This document shows positions 24,915-33,910 of a DNA stretch of 64,000 bases, in pieces (position 1 is the first letter of the stretch; each line of letters begins with the position of its first letter). The stretch lies in the NCBI RefSeq assembly GCF_001563475.1, contig NZ_LPUT01000023.1, positions 62,001-126,000 of the forward strand, written 5' to 3'. The position numbers and the translations under genes are program-made. The notes under the pieces are model-generated. The model made no database searches. It saw only the letters and a list, made by a program, of their open reading frames with translations, and had not been told where the DNA came from. The stretch is from Sporosarcina sp. HYO08 (GTDB lineage Bacteria; Bacillota; Bacilli; Bacillales_A; Planococcaceae).

Positions 24915-27253
24915 CGCCCACTCTCCTTCTTCGTTTGCCAAATAAGTTCCGGAATGAGCGGCAAGTGATCCAATTCGACATCGGCAGCTCTTGACAGGCT
25001 ATTGCCGAGTGCGGCTGCGGCCCCAATGACGCCATATTCTCCAATCCCCCGGGCACCGTATGGACCATCTGCAGCAGGTGTCTCCACAAAATCTACAAGA
25101 TACTCGGTTGGCTGTTCACCGAATCGGATCATTTGGTAGTTCCGGAAATTCGGGTTTTGCGTAATCGCTGATTCATCAAAAACAAATGACTCTGTACTTG
25201 CCCAGCTCAAGCCCAAAAACATCCCGCCGCGCATTTGCTGCTCCGCCGCCCGTGGATTTAAAATCGTACCGCCGTCCAGTACCGTTACCGCACGGAGCAT
25301 TTTATACGTACAATCCCGTTTATTCCATTCAACTTCAATCGCTTGCGCACCGACCGACCACCAAGGACCGACGTCTCCAAAACCCGTCTCTTTATCCATG
25401 GGTGTTAAATGTTTTTGAATATACGTGCCAACCCCGACGACTTGTCCGCCGACTGCGTGGCCATTTGGAAATTTATAACCGTAGCTGACATCTTTAAAAG
25501 GAATCGCATGCTGCGGATTCGATTTAATATAAACACGGCTGCCACCCACTTCTAAATCTTCTTCCGAACATTGCAAAGCAATTGCCGCCGTTTTTTTCAA
25601 TTGTCGGATCGCATCTTCCGCCGCAAGCAGCGCCGCCCTGCCCGCTAAAAATGTCGTACTGCTCGCAACCGTCCGCCATTGATGCGGATCGTATTGGGTA
25701 TTTACTTCCATATTGACGTGGATATCATTGATGTTCATTTGCAATTTTTCAGCGACAATTTGGGCCAGTACCGTTTTTGTTCCTTGACCAAGTTCGATTG
25801 CCGCACAGTTTAGATTAAGTGTGCCGTCCGCTTCAAACGTTAACACAACACCCGCTTGTGCATTCGTTGCGGTCGTTGACGTTTTCCAAAACAAACTGAT
25901 CCCTTTTGAACGAACAATATTTTCATCAACAAGCGTTTCCTTATTTTGATCCCATTCAATTAACTCTTTCGCGCGCTCTATACATTTTGCTGCATCCCCG
26001 ATATTATGAGCCGTCAAAATGGATTGTGTCGGAGAGGTATGACCTGGTTTAATGGCGTTTTTAAGCCGCAAAACAACTGGATCGATCTTCAACTGCTTCG
26101 CGAACTTATCCATCGTCCGCTCAATCCCGAATGTTAGTTCCGGATGGCCGTAGCCTCTAAACGATGTCGCAAACGGATGATTCGTATACATGCAGTATGA
26201 ATCGCACCAAACGTGCGGAATATGATACGGTCCCGTACAATCAAGCGCCATTGCCCGGGTAATCCCCGCGGCTTGGTCGGTATATGCACCTGCATCGATT
26301 AAAAATGTATACTGGCCGGCAAGAATTTCTCCTTCTTTTGTGGCACCGAGCTTAATCGTCATGTCCACCCCGATGTGACACGGAGCCGTAATCATATCTT
26401 CTTCGCGTTCATATTGCAGTTTCACCATTTTGCCACCGACTGCTTTTGACGCCAAATAAGCGAGCGGCTCTAACTGAACCGTTCCTTTTCCGCCAAACGC
26501 CCCGCCGACAACTGGCACGTGAACGACAACATCACCGACTTCAATATTGAAAAACTGATTCAATACTTTTTTAATCGTGTACGGTGACTGCGTACACGAA
26601 TGAACGACCACTTTTCCATCCGGATTGATCTCAACAGATGTGCTTCTTGTTTCCATCGCCGCATGATCGGATAAGTTAAATGAATACGTAGCCGAAATCG
26701 TTTCCTCACAGGCGGCCCAGGCAGTCGCAAAGTCGCCTTTTCGAATTTTAATATGACTGCCGATATTCGTTCCTGGCACTGGATAGACATTGCTAATAAT
26801 TTTCGTATAGTTGCCGAGGTCCTCATGAATAATCGGGGCATCGGGTCCAAAGGCTTGCTTGACAGAATTAACGACCGGGAGCGGTTCATATTCTACCTCC
26901 ACTAAGCTTGCCGCAAGTTTTCCTTGGTGCTCTGAGTCCGCAACGATGATCGCGATCGGTTCGCCGTAATACCGTACTTTTTTAAATGCAAGCGGCGGAC
27001 GATCCGCTAAGATCGGACCAATATGATAGGGAAACGCATCTCCTAATACGATCGCGCGAACACCAGGCACTTCCCATGCTTTTGTCGTATCGATTGATTT
27101 AATCCATGCATGTGCTTCTGTACTCGTGACGAGTTTTGCATGCAGCAAACCCGGGACATGATAATCACCGACATACTTCACTTTTCCAGTCGCTTTTCCA
27201 ACAACATCGACCCTTTGCTCAGACTTCCCGACTGTTGTTCCGTAATATTTCAA
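24911..27253 (-). CDS. Molybdenum hydroxylase, molybdopterin-binding large subunit (xanthine dehydrogenase-like)
   Basis: 780 residues. Seen: N-terminal a/b hammerhead domain (VDVVGKATGKVKYVGDYHVPG...), the loop GGAFGGKG (about 252-259), SFRGYGHPE (about 363-371), the AIELGQGTKTVLAQI region, and the C-terminal GARGIGEYGVIGAAAA, where the Glu fits the catalytic glutamate. Known: the Mo-cofactor site hydroxylates purines or other heterocycles with water as oxygen donor. The loop SFRGYGHPE is variable among relatives, so xanthine is likely but not proven. XdhC and a MobA-like maturation factor are encoded divergently about 1.3 kb away. Confidence 0.92.
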   Translation of the reverse strand: MKYYGTTVGKSEQRVDVVGKATGKVKYVGDYHVPGLLHAKLVTSTEAHAWIKSIDTTKAWEVPGVRAIVLGDAFPYHIGPILADRPPLAFKKVRYYGEPIAIIVADSEHQGKLAASLVEVEYEPLPVVNSVKQAFGPDAPIIHEDLGNYTKIISNVYPVPGTNIGSHIKIRKGDFATAWAACEETISATYSFNLSDHAAMETRSTSVEINPDGKVVVHSCTQSPYTIKKVLNQFFNIEVGDVVVHVPVVGGAFGGKGTVQLEPLAYLASKAVGGKMVKLQYEREEDMITAPCHIGVDMTIKLGATKEGEILAGQYTFLIDAGAYTDQAAGITRAMALDCTGPYHIPHVWCDSYCMYTNHPFATSFRGYGHPELTFGIERTMDKFAKQLKIDPVVLRLKNAIKPGHTSPTQSILTAHNIGDAAKCIERAKELIEWDQNKETLVDENIVRSKGISLFWKTSTTATNAQAGVVLTFEADGTLNLNCAAIELGQGTKTVLAQIVAEKLQMNINDIHVNMEVNTQYDPHQWRTVASSTTFLAGRAALLAAEDAIRQLKKTAAIALQCSEEDLEVGGSRVYIKSNPQHAIPFKDVSYGYKFPNGHAVGGQVVGVGTYIQKHLTPMDKETGFGDVGPWWSVGAQAIEVEWNKRDCTYKMLRAVTVLDGGTILNPRAAEQQMRGGMFLGLSWASTESFVFDESAITQNPNFRNYQMIRFGEQPTEYLVDFVETPAADGPYGARGIGEYGVIGAAAALGNSLSRAADVELDHLPLIPELIWQTKKESGR

Positions 27254-27265
27254 TGTGCTCCCCCC

Positions 27266-27463
27266 TTACCGCGCAACGATAACTAACGTCTCTTTCGTAA
27301 TTTCATGCGCAGATGCATCCATAATTTTTTCCAATGTCATGCTCACCATTTGTAACTCTTTGTGATTTTCGACGACAAAGATCGGTGCGCCGCCGCCCAT
27401 AACTTGATCGGGACTCATCGTGATAACCGCTGCAATCGTTGCTTGCTGGTTCAGTTTCACCAA
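27266..27463 (-). CDS. Capping complex subunit for YIEGIA
   Basis: 65 residues (MVKLNQQATIAAVITMSPDQ, ...GGGAPIFVVENHKELQMVSMT). Seen: a short mixed alpha/beta protein with a Gly-rich GGGAP turn and no membrane segment. It lies between a YIEGIA-family gene and the molybdenum hydroxylase genes, 12 bases before the latter. Known: small proteins of this type accompany YIEGIA membrane proteins in Firmicutes. Function is unknown. The family assignment rests on sequence style plus the adjacent YIEGIA gene. Confidence 0.7.
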   Translation of the reverse strand: MVKLNQQATIAAVITMSPDQVMGGGAPIFVVENHKELQMVSMTLEKIMDASAHEITKETLVIVAR

Positions 27464-27487
27464 CCCCTTTACACAGTGTCATTAACT

Positions 27488-28390
27488 TTAACCTTGATTT
27501 TGGTTTTGTTTTTGGCCTTTTCCTTTATCCGCCTCTTCCGGCAATCGAATGGCGCTATCCAAAACGGGGACTTTTTCCAATACCGCTTTAATTTGCTCGA
27601 AATCTTTTTCACGCGGCAGCATATAGACGGCGAGCCGCCCGTCTGCCATATCTCTTTTGGACAAAGGAATGAGTGCAGGTTCCCCGGAATCTAAATAGGC
27701 ACCTAAAATATTTGTGACATGATGCATAATCGCTTGCCGTTGTCCGATATGAGAAATCGTCACGATGCTATTTTCATTTTTCGGTGTAATAATCGCTCCG
27801 ACCGCACGCTCTTGAATCGCTTTTCTTGTATCTTCAAGACCGACGTTTTTGATCAAAATATCACCGACAAAAAGAGTAGCTCCTTCAAATCGGATATCGG
27901 CTTCCGAGACGTCACAAATGTCGCATAACAGCTTGCCGCGCTTTTTGAACTTGATGAATAGCAATAAAATGATCCCGCCAATAATGCCGAACCATGCAGA
28001 CTTTACGGCGCATAATGTCGTCAACATCGCGGTAAACATGACCAAATAATTTCGGCTTTCAAATGCTTGCGCGATGCCTTCGATGAACGGTGTTCCTCTT
28101 TTTACGAGCTCACTTTGATCGACTTTTTCAAGTGAATCCCTTTCCATTTTTCGAACTTCACGAAATTGCGTCGCTGCAAGCCCTAAAAACGTCACAGCTG
28201 TCCAGTCAGAATCTAACACCGCGGGGATTGCGACCGCTCCAATAAAAGCAGCAATAAACCCGAACGATAAATGAATGATGCGGCCTGTCGGATATGTTGG
28301 GTATTGTCTAAAATCTGTTTGGAGCAGTAAGAGACGGGCGATAAACCCAAATAGGATGCCCAATATAACGGCAATCAAGGTTTCATCCAA
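27488..28390 (-). CDS. YIEGIA family membrane protein
   Basis: 300 residues. Seen: five or so hydrophobic segments in the first half (about 4-25, 42-60, 63-75, 115-150), the name-giving motif as FIEGIAQAFESRNYL (about 104-118), and a soluble second half (about 155-300) ending in a charged KGKGQKQNQNQ tail. Known: conserved in spore-forming Firmicutes, function unknown. It heads a likely operon with the capping-subunit gene and the three molybdenum hydroxylase genes. Confidence 0.85.
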   Translation of the reverse strand: MDETLIAVILGILFGFIARLLLLQTDFRQYPTYPTGRIIHLSFGFIAAFIGAVAIPAVLDSDWTAVTFLGLAATQFREVRKMERDSLEKVDQSELVKRGTPFIEGIAQAFESRNYLVMFTAMLTTLCAVKSAWFGIIGGIILLLFIKFKKRGKLLCDICDVSEADIRFEGATLFVGDILIKNVGLEDTRKAIQERAVGAIITPKNENSIVTISHIGQRQAIMHHVTNILGAYLDSGEPALIPLSKRDMADGRLAVYMLPREKDFEQIKAVLEKVPVLDSAIRLPEEADKGKGQKQNQNQG

Positions 28391-28560
28391 CCGTTTTCCC
28401 TCCTTTCCATTCCTCGCGAATAGTCCTATTCAATCACTTTATAGAACAGTACATATTTTAACCAAAGAGAGGAAGCTTTATAATGTCAGGTCTAAATTCA
28501 ATGGGACTTTCACAAACTGGGGATAGTTTCTGAAAGATTGATGAAAATGAGGGAATGTCT

Positions 28561-29619
28561 ATGCAAACGAACCAAAAAATGATCGCATCAATGATTGCTA
28601 CTGAACAAAAAGTTGTTTTGGCGCAAATTATCCATGTGGAAGGCTCTGCGTATCGCAAAGAAGGCGCATGGATGCTGTTCTTTGCGGATGGGACACGGAA
28701 AGGGGTTATTAGCGGCGGATGTCTTGAAAATGATTTAGCAGCGCGGGCAGAGCAGTTATTCGGAACAGGACAGACCGACGTTTTCGATTATGATTTACGA
28801 TCCGAAGATGATTTGGGCTGGGGTCGCGGGGCTGGCTGTAACGGTGTCATAACGGTTATGCTGCGGGATATCGATGCCGATTTTCGGGATTTTTTATCAG
28901 CTACCCAAAAGCAGTTGTACCGAAAAGAACCTGTTTTATGGATTCAAGCTACAAATGAGTCAAAAGATTATGCATGTTTAACAAAAGAAGGTAAATATTA
29001 CGGAGCATTTGCACATGAGTTGCCTACCGAAATTGACTTCACTGCGCTTTACCAACAATTCGCTGGGCAAAAAATGATTGATGAAAAGCTTTACTATTTT
29101 CAAATGATTTGGCCGGATCCTGTCCTTTATATCATTGGCGCCGGAGAAGATGCACGACCTCTTGCCCAATTCGCGACACATGTCGGCTACCAAGTGCAAC
29201 TGCTCGATTGGCGTCCTACTTTTTGTACAGAAGAACACTTTCCGACTGTCCATGCCCTTCATTTGGGAGACCCCGTAAAAACGATAGACACAATTGCGTT
29301 TAGTCAGTTGGATTCAGTTGTCCTAATGACGCATGATTTCGAACGGGATGTCCAACTGCTTAAAGAGTTGCGACAAACGCAACTGTTATATCTCGGTGTA
29401 TTGGGCTCGCAAAAGCGAACAAAACGCCTACTTGGCGGAAAAATCCCGGATCATATTCATTCGCCAATCGGGCTATCGATCGGCGCGGATGGACCAGAAG
29501 AAATTGCGCTCAGTGTCATTGCAGAACTCATCGCAGTAAGAAGGAGGAAAGTCGGATGGAAATCGCAGGTGTCTACTTGGCTGCCGGGAAAAGCAGCCGG
29601 ATGGGGCGAAATAAGTTAA
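28561..29619 (+). CDS. XdhC/CoxI family molybdenum hydroxylase maturation factor
   Basis: 353 residues or slightly fewer, from the ATG at 28561 (GAGGGA 6 bases before; the ATG at 28555 is too close). Seen: N-terminal XdhC domain with GSAYRKEGAWMLFFADG and GVISGGCLENDL, then a Rossmann-like C-domain with YIIGAGEDARPLA and VLGSQKRT. Known: XdhC binds and sulfurates the molybdenum cofactor before insertion into the large subunit. The last 64 bases overlap the next gene, and the tail after VRRRK (residues from about 332) reads unlike the family, suggesting a lost earlier stop. Confidence 0.88.
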   Translation: MQTNQKMIASMIATEQKVVLAQIIHVEGSAYRKEGAWMLFFADGTRKGVISGGCLENDLAARAEQLFGTGQTDVFDYDLRSEDDLGWGRGAGCNGVITVMLRDIDADFRDFLSATQKQLYRKEPVLWIQATNESKDYACLTKEGKYYGAFAHELPTEIDFTALYQQFAGQKMIDEKLYYFQMIWPDPVLYIIGAGEDARPLAQFATHVGYQVQLLDWRPTFCTEEHFPTVHALHLGDPVKTIDTIAFSQLDSVVLMTHDFERDVQLLKELRQTQLLYLGVLGSQKRTKRLLGGKIPDHIHSPIGLSIGADGPEEIALSVIAELIAVRRRKVGWKSQVSTWLPGKAAGWGEIS

Positions 29620-30182
29620 CATTGCCAATCGGTACAAAGTTTTTAGGGAGTATGGCGTTAGAAACAGCCATACATGCCTCATTCACAAAAATCTATTGTA
29701 TAGTCACTGAATCCGATGATTTAAATTGGATGACTCCTTCCCAACTGGAACACCCAAAATGCGTTATTCTCAGATGCCCCGATGCACATAAAGGGCAATC
29801 GGAATCTTTGCGATGCGGTATTTTACAGGCAAAACGGGACGAAATGAGCGCCGCCTTAATCTTATTAGCGGATATGCCTTTCGTCACCGTACAAATGCTT
29901 GAGGAAATGATTGCTTGTATGAAAGAACAAAACGATTGTTCCTTCGTCGCGACGTCCATCAAAGAAATGATTACACCGCCCGTTCTGGTTTCCAATACGT
30001 TGTTCGATGAGCTGTTAACCATTCATGGTGATATCGGCGCAAGAAGGCTATTGGAAAAGAGGATTCAAAGCGGCAAGTTGATCCCCTGCAAGGATGAGCG
30101 GTTTGTTTTTGATATCGATACACCGGAGGATTACGATCATTTCAAAGTAAATAGTTGTCAAGGAAGTGATTCAAACGTATAA
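29556..30182 (+). CDS. MobA-like NTP transferase (molybdenum cofactor cytidylyltransferase type)
   Basis: 208 residues; AAGGAGG lies 8 bases before the ATG. Seen: the nucleotide-binding LAAGKSSRMGRNKL (8-21), HKGQSESLRCGI and the metal-binding LLADMPF, then FDIDTPEDY near the end. Known: MocA-type enzymes add CMP to molybdopterin for XDH-family enzymes, consistent with the xdhC gene overlapping it by 64 bases. Odd: the last ten codons (from NSCQG) coincide with the -35/-10 promoter of the orphan antitoxin RNA, so the natural C-terminus may have been replaced when that element arrived. Confidence 0.87.
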   Translation: MEIAGVYLAAGKSSRMGRNKLTLPIGTKFLGSMALETAIHASFTKIYCIVTESDDLNWMTPSQLEHPKCVILRCPDAHKGQSESLRCGILQAKRDEMSAALILLADMPFVTVQMLEEMIACMKEQNDCSFVATSIKEMITPPVLVSNTLFDELLTIHGDIGARRLLEKRIQSGKLIPCKDERFVFDIDTPEDYDHFKVNSCQGSDSNV

Positions 30183-30183
30183 T
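30155..30183 (+). promoter_or_regulatory. SigA-type promoter of the second antitoxin RNA
   Basis: TTGTCA (30155-30160), exactly 17 bases, TATAAT (30178-30183). It is identical in boxes and spacing to the promoter at 9409 and overlaps the end of the preceding coding sequence. Confidence 0.8.
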
Positions 30184-30189
30184 AAAATT

Positions 30190-30336
30190 AAGAATGAATA
30201 GAATGAAAAAGGGTCGCCCGATGTTGGAGCATCGAACGACCTATTATAATAGCAGATTCCCTTTAAGGGGGTCAGCATTTCCTAGCAAAATAATCCACCA
30301 GGGTCGCTAAACTCAAGGGTGGATTATTTCTTTTTT
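30190..30336 (+). ncRNA. Orphan type I antitoxin-like RNA
   Basis: Same architecture and length as the RNA at 9444-9590: promoter, leading hairpin (30212-30223 with 30230-30241), a conserved TTCCCTTTAAGGGGGTCAGC element, and a terminator hairpin (30289-30299 with 30318-30328) with a T-run to 30336. On the opposite strand only a C-terminal scrap of a toxin frame remains (LAFIMSKKK and stop, about 30329-30360) with no start or ribosome site. Inferred: the toxin gene has decayed and the RNA is either a relic or a trans-acting partner of the 9.5-kb toxin. Confidence 0.65.
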
Positions 30337-30425
30337 GACATAATAAACGCTAATGTTTTGTCTTTTCAACATTAACTAACTCTTGCGTGCATCAAGCACA
30401 CTTCCACGGAGTTTTTTCCCTATTT

Positions 30426-31292
30426 TTAATAAGAAAATGTTACATTCTTTTCTAGAAGTGTTTTCTCAAGTCTTTTCAATTTTTTGATTGATTCTTCCGA
30501 TGACCGCTTACCAATTTCAATGACTAATGCGTCTATCAATGCCATTGTCGGGATAACCGAAAATTGTTCTTCACTGACTTCAACTTTCAACACCACAGTC
30601 GCACAGGAAATAATGGGACAGGAGATATGGTCTGTTATTAATATAACGTTATTGCCTTGTTCATGAGCAAGCTTAACTGCCTCGATCACTACATTCGTGT
30701 ACGGTTCAAATGCAAAAACAACTAAAACTTCACTCTTCTCAAATTGCAAAATCTTGTCATAAATGATTTCTGTGTCATTGCTTAGCTGCCTAATATTGGA
30801 GTAGAATTCACCGAGTAACTGTTCTAAATATAAGGCAGTTGCTCTGTACGGCCGCGTGCCTAAAATATTGACAAAACTTGATTTCACAATCAAATCAATT
30901 GCAGATCCAAAATTCTCTAACAGGTCAGAACCCAATGATTTGTTTAATAAATTTACAGATTCCTTCCAAACCTTTACCAAAGTCTGAACTTCTCCACTTT
31001 CCTTTTGAACGTCTGTCAAAGACTTTTTTAATGTCCATTTTGAGGCGACCGGCACTGATTCATCATAAATATCTTTTCGAAGATCATTGAAATTTTCATA
31101 ACCTAATGCATTAATTGTGCGGATCACAGTTGAAATTCCGACTTTCGCGTTGCTTGCAAGTTCTTTAATGGTCAGCAATCCGATCGACTGGTAATTTTTC
31201 AGAATATAATCACATAACTGTCTTTGTTTTTTCGGTAAAGAATCTTTCATTTCAACGATCTTGTTCATTGTTGTTTGATCATCCAAACTCAT
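30426..31292 (-). CDS. MurR/RpiR family transcriptional regulator
   Basis: 288 residues from the ATG at 31292, with GAGGGGGG just before it; upstream in-frame codons lack a ribosome site. Seen: an N-terminal HTH_6 domain (about 10-80: LPKKQRQLCDYILKNYQSIG...ASNAKVGISTVIRTINALGY) and a SIS sugar-phosphate-binding domain (about 125-260: ILGTRPYRATALYLEQLL, VVFAFEPYTNVVIEAVKLA). Known: such regulators sense phosphosugars or similar ligands. It is probably linked to the DMT transporter gene immediately upstream (gap about 100 bases), but the ligand is unknown. Confidence 0.85.
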   Translation of the reverse strand: MSLDDQTTMNKIVEMKDSLPKKQRQLCDYILKNYQSIGLLTIKELASNAKVGISTVIRTINALGYENFNDLRKDIYDESVPVASKWTLKKSLTDVQKESGEVQTLVKVWKESVNLLNKSLGSDLLENFGSAIDLIVKSSFVNILGTRPYRATALYLEQLLGEFYSNIRQLSNDTEIIYDKILQFEKSEVLVVFAFEPYTNVVIEAVKLAHEQGNNVILITDHISCPIISCATVVLKVEVSEEQFSVIPTMALIDALVIEIGKRSSEESIKKLKRLEKTLLEKNVTFSY

Positions 31293-31395
31293 TTCCCCCC
31301 TCACCTTACAGCTATTATATCTCAAATTCGCCCTATTCAAAAAGGACACCTTTTGAATGGCGTCCGTTTGTGGCAGAAATCAATTTGTTCATATT

Positions 31396-32319
31396 CTACG
31401 TTTGGTTCTCCCTAAAATCATTTACATTCATTTTTATTGACCTTTTCCCTGTCACAAGGATTGCTGAATACAAAACCAATACGATCCCTACCATTTGCCA
31501 TCCTTGCAGCTGCTCCCCAAGAAAAAGAAGTCCTGTGATGACTGCAACGAGGGGTTCGATCGTTGCCAAAATGGAGGCTTTACTCGCTTCTAAATGCTTA
31601 AGTCCCGTTGTGTAAAAAATAAAAGCGATAACTGTTGCAACTAACGCTAGCAACACTGCCGATATCCAAACATCTACATATTGAAATTGGCCAATCTTTG
31701 TTGTGATATCACTCGTTAGGAGCATGAAAACACTTGTATAAAGAAATGTATATGTTGTAATGGTCAATGCAGAATAGCGTTTCGTTACAGGTTTACTAAA
31801 AATACTATATAACGCATAACAAAATCCAGATAGAACGCCCATTAATAAGGTAGTCAATGGAATGCTTTCTTGGCCGGACGGCAGTAGACCTACCACAAAT
31901 GCACAACCAGTAATCGCAAGAACAAGCGCAATGCCTTTACGAATCGTTAGCGACTCCTTGAAAAAGAGCCAAGATAAAATCGTTACAAACAATGGACCTG
32001 TATATAAAAGGGTCACCGCAAGCGATAAGCTCGATCTCGAAAAAACTTCAAAATAAAAAAAATTAAATAAAGCGATACTAAAAATACCCGAACCAGCGAA
32101 AAACAGATGATCTTTTAATCTAGTTTGTAACTGATCACGGTAAAATAATACCATTAGTAGAATAAGGATCAGAAAAGTAAAGATCGCCCGGATGGCCACG
32201 ACGTCCCAAGCTGTGAAGCCGCGGGCATACAACGGCGCGATAAGTAAGCCAATCAGTCCCCAGCATACAGCGCCTGCAATTGTAAAAATATAAAATTTCA
32301 GACCCGACAGTCTCCCCAT
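31396..32319 (-). CDS. EamA/DMT family transporter
   Basis: 307 residues from the ATG at 32319, preceded by a GGGGGGTG site. Seen: ten hydrophobic segments in two EamA repeats (about 10-140 and 155-290), including the repeat-end patterns FKESLTIRKGIALVLAITG and LGEQLQGWQMVGIVLVLYS. Known: drug/metabolite transporters, often exporting amino acids or related solutes. It lies upstream of the RpiR-type regulator, in the same direction. The substrate is not determinable. Confidence 0.85.
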   Translation of the reverse strand: MGRLSGLKFYIFTIAGAVCWGLIGLLIAPLYARGFTAWDVVAIRAIFTFLILILLMVLFYRDQLQTRLKDHLFFAGSGIFSIALFNFFYFEVFSRSSLSLAVTLLYTGPLFVTILSWLFFKESLTIRKGIALVLAITGCAFVVGLLPSGQESIPLTTLLMGVLSGFCYALYSIFSKPVTKRYSALTITTYTFLYTSVFMLLTSDITTKIGQFQYVDVWISAVLLALVATVIAFIFYTTGLKHLEASKASILATIEPLVAVITGLLFLGEQLQGWQMVGIVLVLYSAILVTGKRSIKMNVNDFRENQT

Positions 32320-32405
32320 CACACACACCCCCCTATTTAAGAACTAAGAACCGGCCAATCACTTTACGATTAGCCGGATCAAAGGTTACCTCGAAACTTA
32401 ATAAG

Positions 32406-33068
32406 TCACTCGTTTAGCATAACATTTTCACTTGATGGAATGTTGCTTTCTTTCAGATTTCCAGCTTTGTTCATAGCACTCGTTTCTGCTAAACTCATAT
32501 TTTTTGTTTCCGGCGCCATGAAAAGAGAGATTAAAAATCCAAGGAAAAGTAAAGCGCCACAAATATACAGTGAAACAGCCAAACCAAAAGTCCCCAAAAT
32601 GAACGGAAAGACAAATGTTCCAATGGCGGAAGCGAAACGGGTCACTCCTGTAATGAAGCCCATTGCCGTACCACGAATATGGGTCGGAAAAAGTTCATTT
32701 GGATAGATCCATTGATGGGCACCCATCGCAGTATTAAATGTCCCATAGATGATAAAGAGCAATAGGATAAGACTAAATGGTGTATCCAATCCAGAGGTTG
32801 CCCCAAGTGCGATTAAAGCGATTCCAGATATTAAGAATGGCCATATGAGTGTAGGTCTTCTGCCATATTTTTCAATTAAATAAAGCGCAGGCAGTAAACC
32901 GACAAGATAGACAATGTTAATGATTGCTGATCCAAGATATTCTTTTGAACCATCAGCAAAACCAAATTGTGCAAGAATTTCAGGGATATAAGTTCCTATC
33001 CCAAAAGTAGGGATGACTGAAAGCGACCAGAAAACCGAACAGAAAAAACCTACCCTCGAGTTAAAAAA
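32406..33068 (-). pseudogene. MFS transporter, N-terminal half missing
   Basis: 220 open codons with no usable start at the upstream end. They encode the second half of a sugar/organic-acid porter: SVFWSLSVIPTFGIGTYIPE, YLIEKYGRRPTLIW (the A-like motif between TM8 and TM9), YPNELFPTHIRGTAMG and a C-terminal MAPETKNMSLAE (PETKG-like). Known full length is about 440 residues, so about half is lost. The open frame begins inside the terminator hairpin of the preceding gene (33043-33086), so there is no promoter either. An internal ATG at 32789 would give only 127 residues. Confidence 0.85.
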
Positions 33069-33086
33069 TCATTTGGGCAGGTTTTT
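33043..33086 (-). terminator. Terminator of the DUF4097 gene
   Basis: AAAAAACCTACCC (33043-33055) pairs with 33075-33086 with one wobble; six T follow on the minus strand. It lies 33 bases past the stop at 33119. Confidence 0.8.
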
Positions 33087-33118
33087 CCATAAACAATTAA
33101 AACTAATTCTTATGTTTT

Positions 33119-33910
33119 TCATTTTTCCACTATTATAGAGCCATTGTCTGTTTGCAGTTGAACAACAGACTTGCCGTTACCAAATACGATTTCTCTTGTA
33201 TCTTCCCCATAAATTTTTACGCGTCCATTGTCCGTTCGTGCAGTAATCTTCACGTTCTTCGGCTCTTTTTTCGTCCGGATCTCGATGCGGCCATTATCCG
33301 TCTTCAATTGAATTGGTTGATTGAGTAGATCAGCGGTCAGTTGAATTTTTCCGTTATCTGTTTTAGCTTTGATTTCCCCACTGACATTTGTTAACGCAAT
33401 CTGGCCATTATCTGTTCGTGCATCGGTACGCTGGACATCCATTTCCGTTAATTGAATACGGCCATTGTCAGTTCGCAGCATCAACTGATCACTTTTCATA
33501 TTTCCTATTTCAATTTGACCATTATCAGTGAGAACTTTAATAGATGCATATTGCTTTTCAGGCACTTGAACCGTTAAACGCAACGATTTTCTAGAAAAGT
33601 CCAAGTTAAAAAATGACCAGCCTTTTTCTTTGAAAACGACAACAAGCGTATCGCCTTTTTCCTTTACTTGAAAACGATACTTTCTTCCAAGCTTTTTCTT
33701 TCCCGTGTGCGAAACAATTGCCTTGTCTTTTTTCGTTGGAACGATTTCAACCGAAGCATTCGATGTCTTAAGATCGATGTTTGAAAATGAAGGCTTAGTA
33801 ATTTCTTTTTTACTCGGCCCGCCACTGCTGCCCGTCATCACGTAGACGAGTGCCCACCCCAATAGCAGTCCGATGATTAATAAAGGCAGCCACCTCTTTT
33901 GAAATGTCAT
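33119..33910 (-). CDS. DUF4097 family protein, seven TDNG beta-strand repeats
   Basis: 263 residues from the ATG at 33910; GGGTGGGAG lies 5 bases before. Seen: an N-terminal membrane anchor (about 8-28), a linker, and a repeat domain with seven copies of [KRQL]TDNG[x][IV], about 20 residues apart (for example RTDNGRIQLTE, KTDNGKIQLTA), which predicts a right-handed beta-helix. Known: DUF4097 proteins include LiaG-like members linked to envelope stress. The repeats face outside the cell if the anchor is oriented as predicted. No lia-like regulators are next to it, so the role is open. Confidence 0.82.
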   Translation of the reverse strand: MTFQKRWLPLLIIGLLLGWALVYVMTGSSGGPSKKEITKPSFSNIDLKTSNASVEIVPTKKDKAIVSHTGKKKLGRKYRFQVKEKGDTLVVVFKEKGWSFFNLDFSRKSLRLTVQVPEKQYASIKVLTDNGQIEIGNMKSDQLMLRTDNGRIQLTEMDVQRTDARTDNGQIALTNVSGEIKAKTDNGKIQLTADLLNQPIQLKTDNGRIEIRTKKEPKNVKITARTDNGRVKIYGEDTREIVFGNGKSVVQLQTDNGSIIVEK

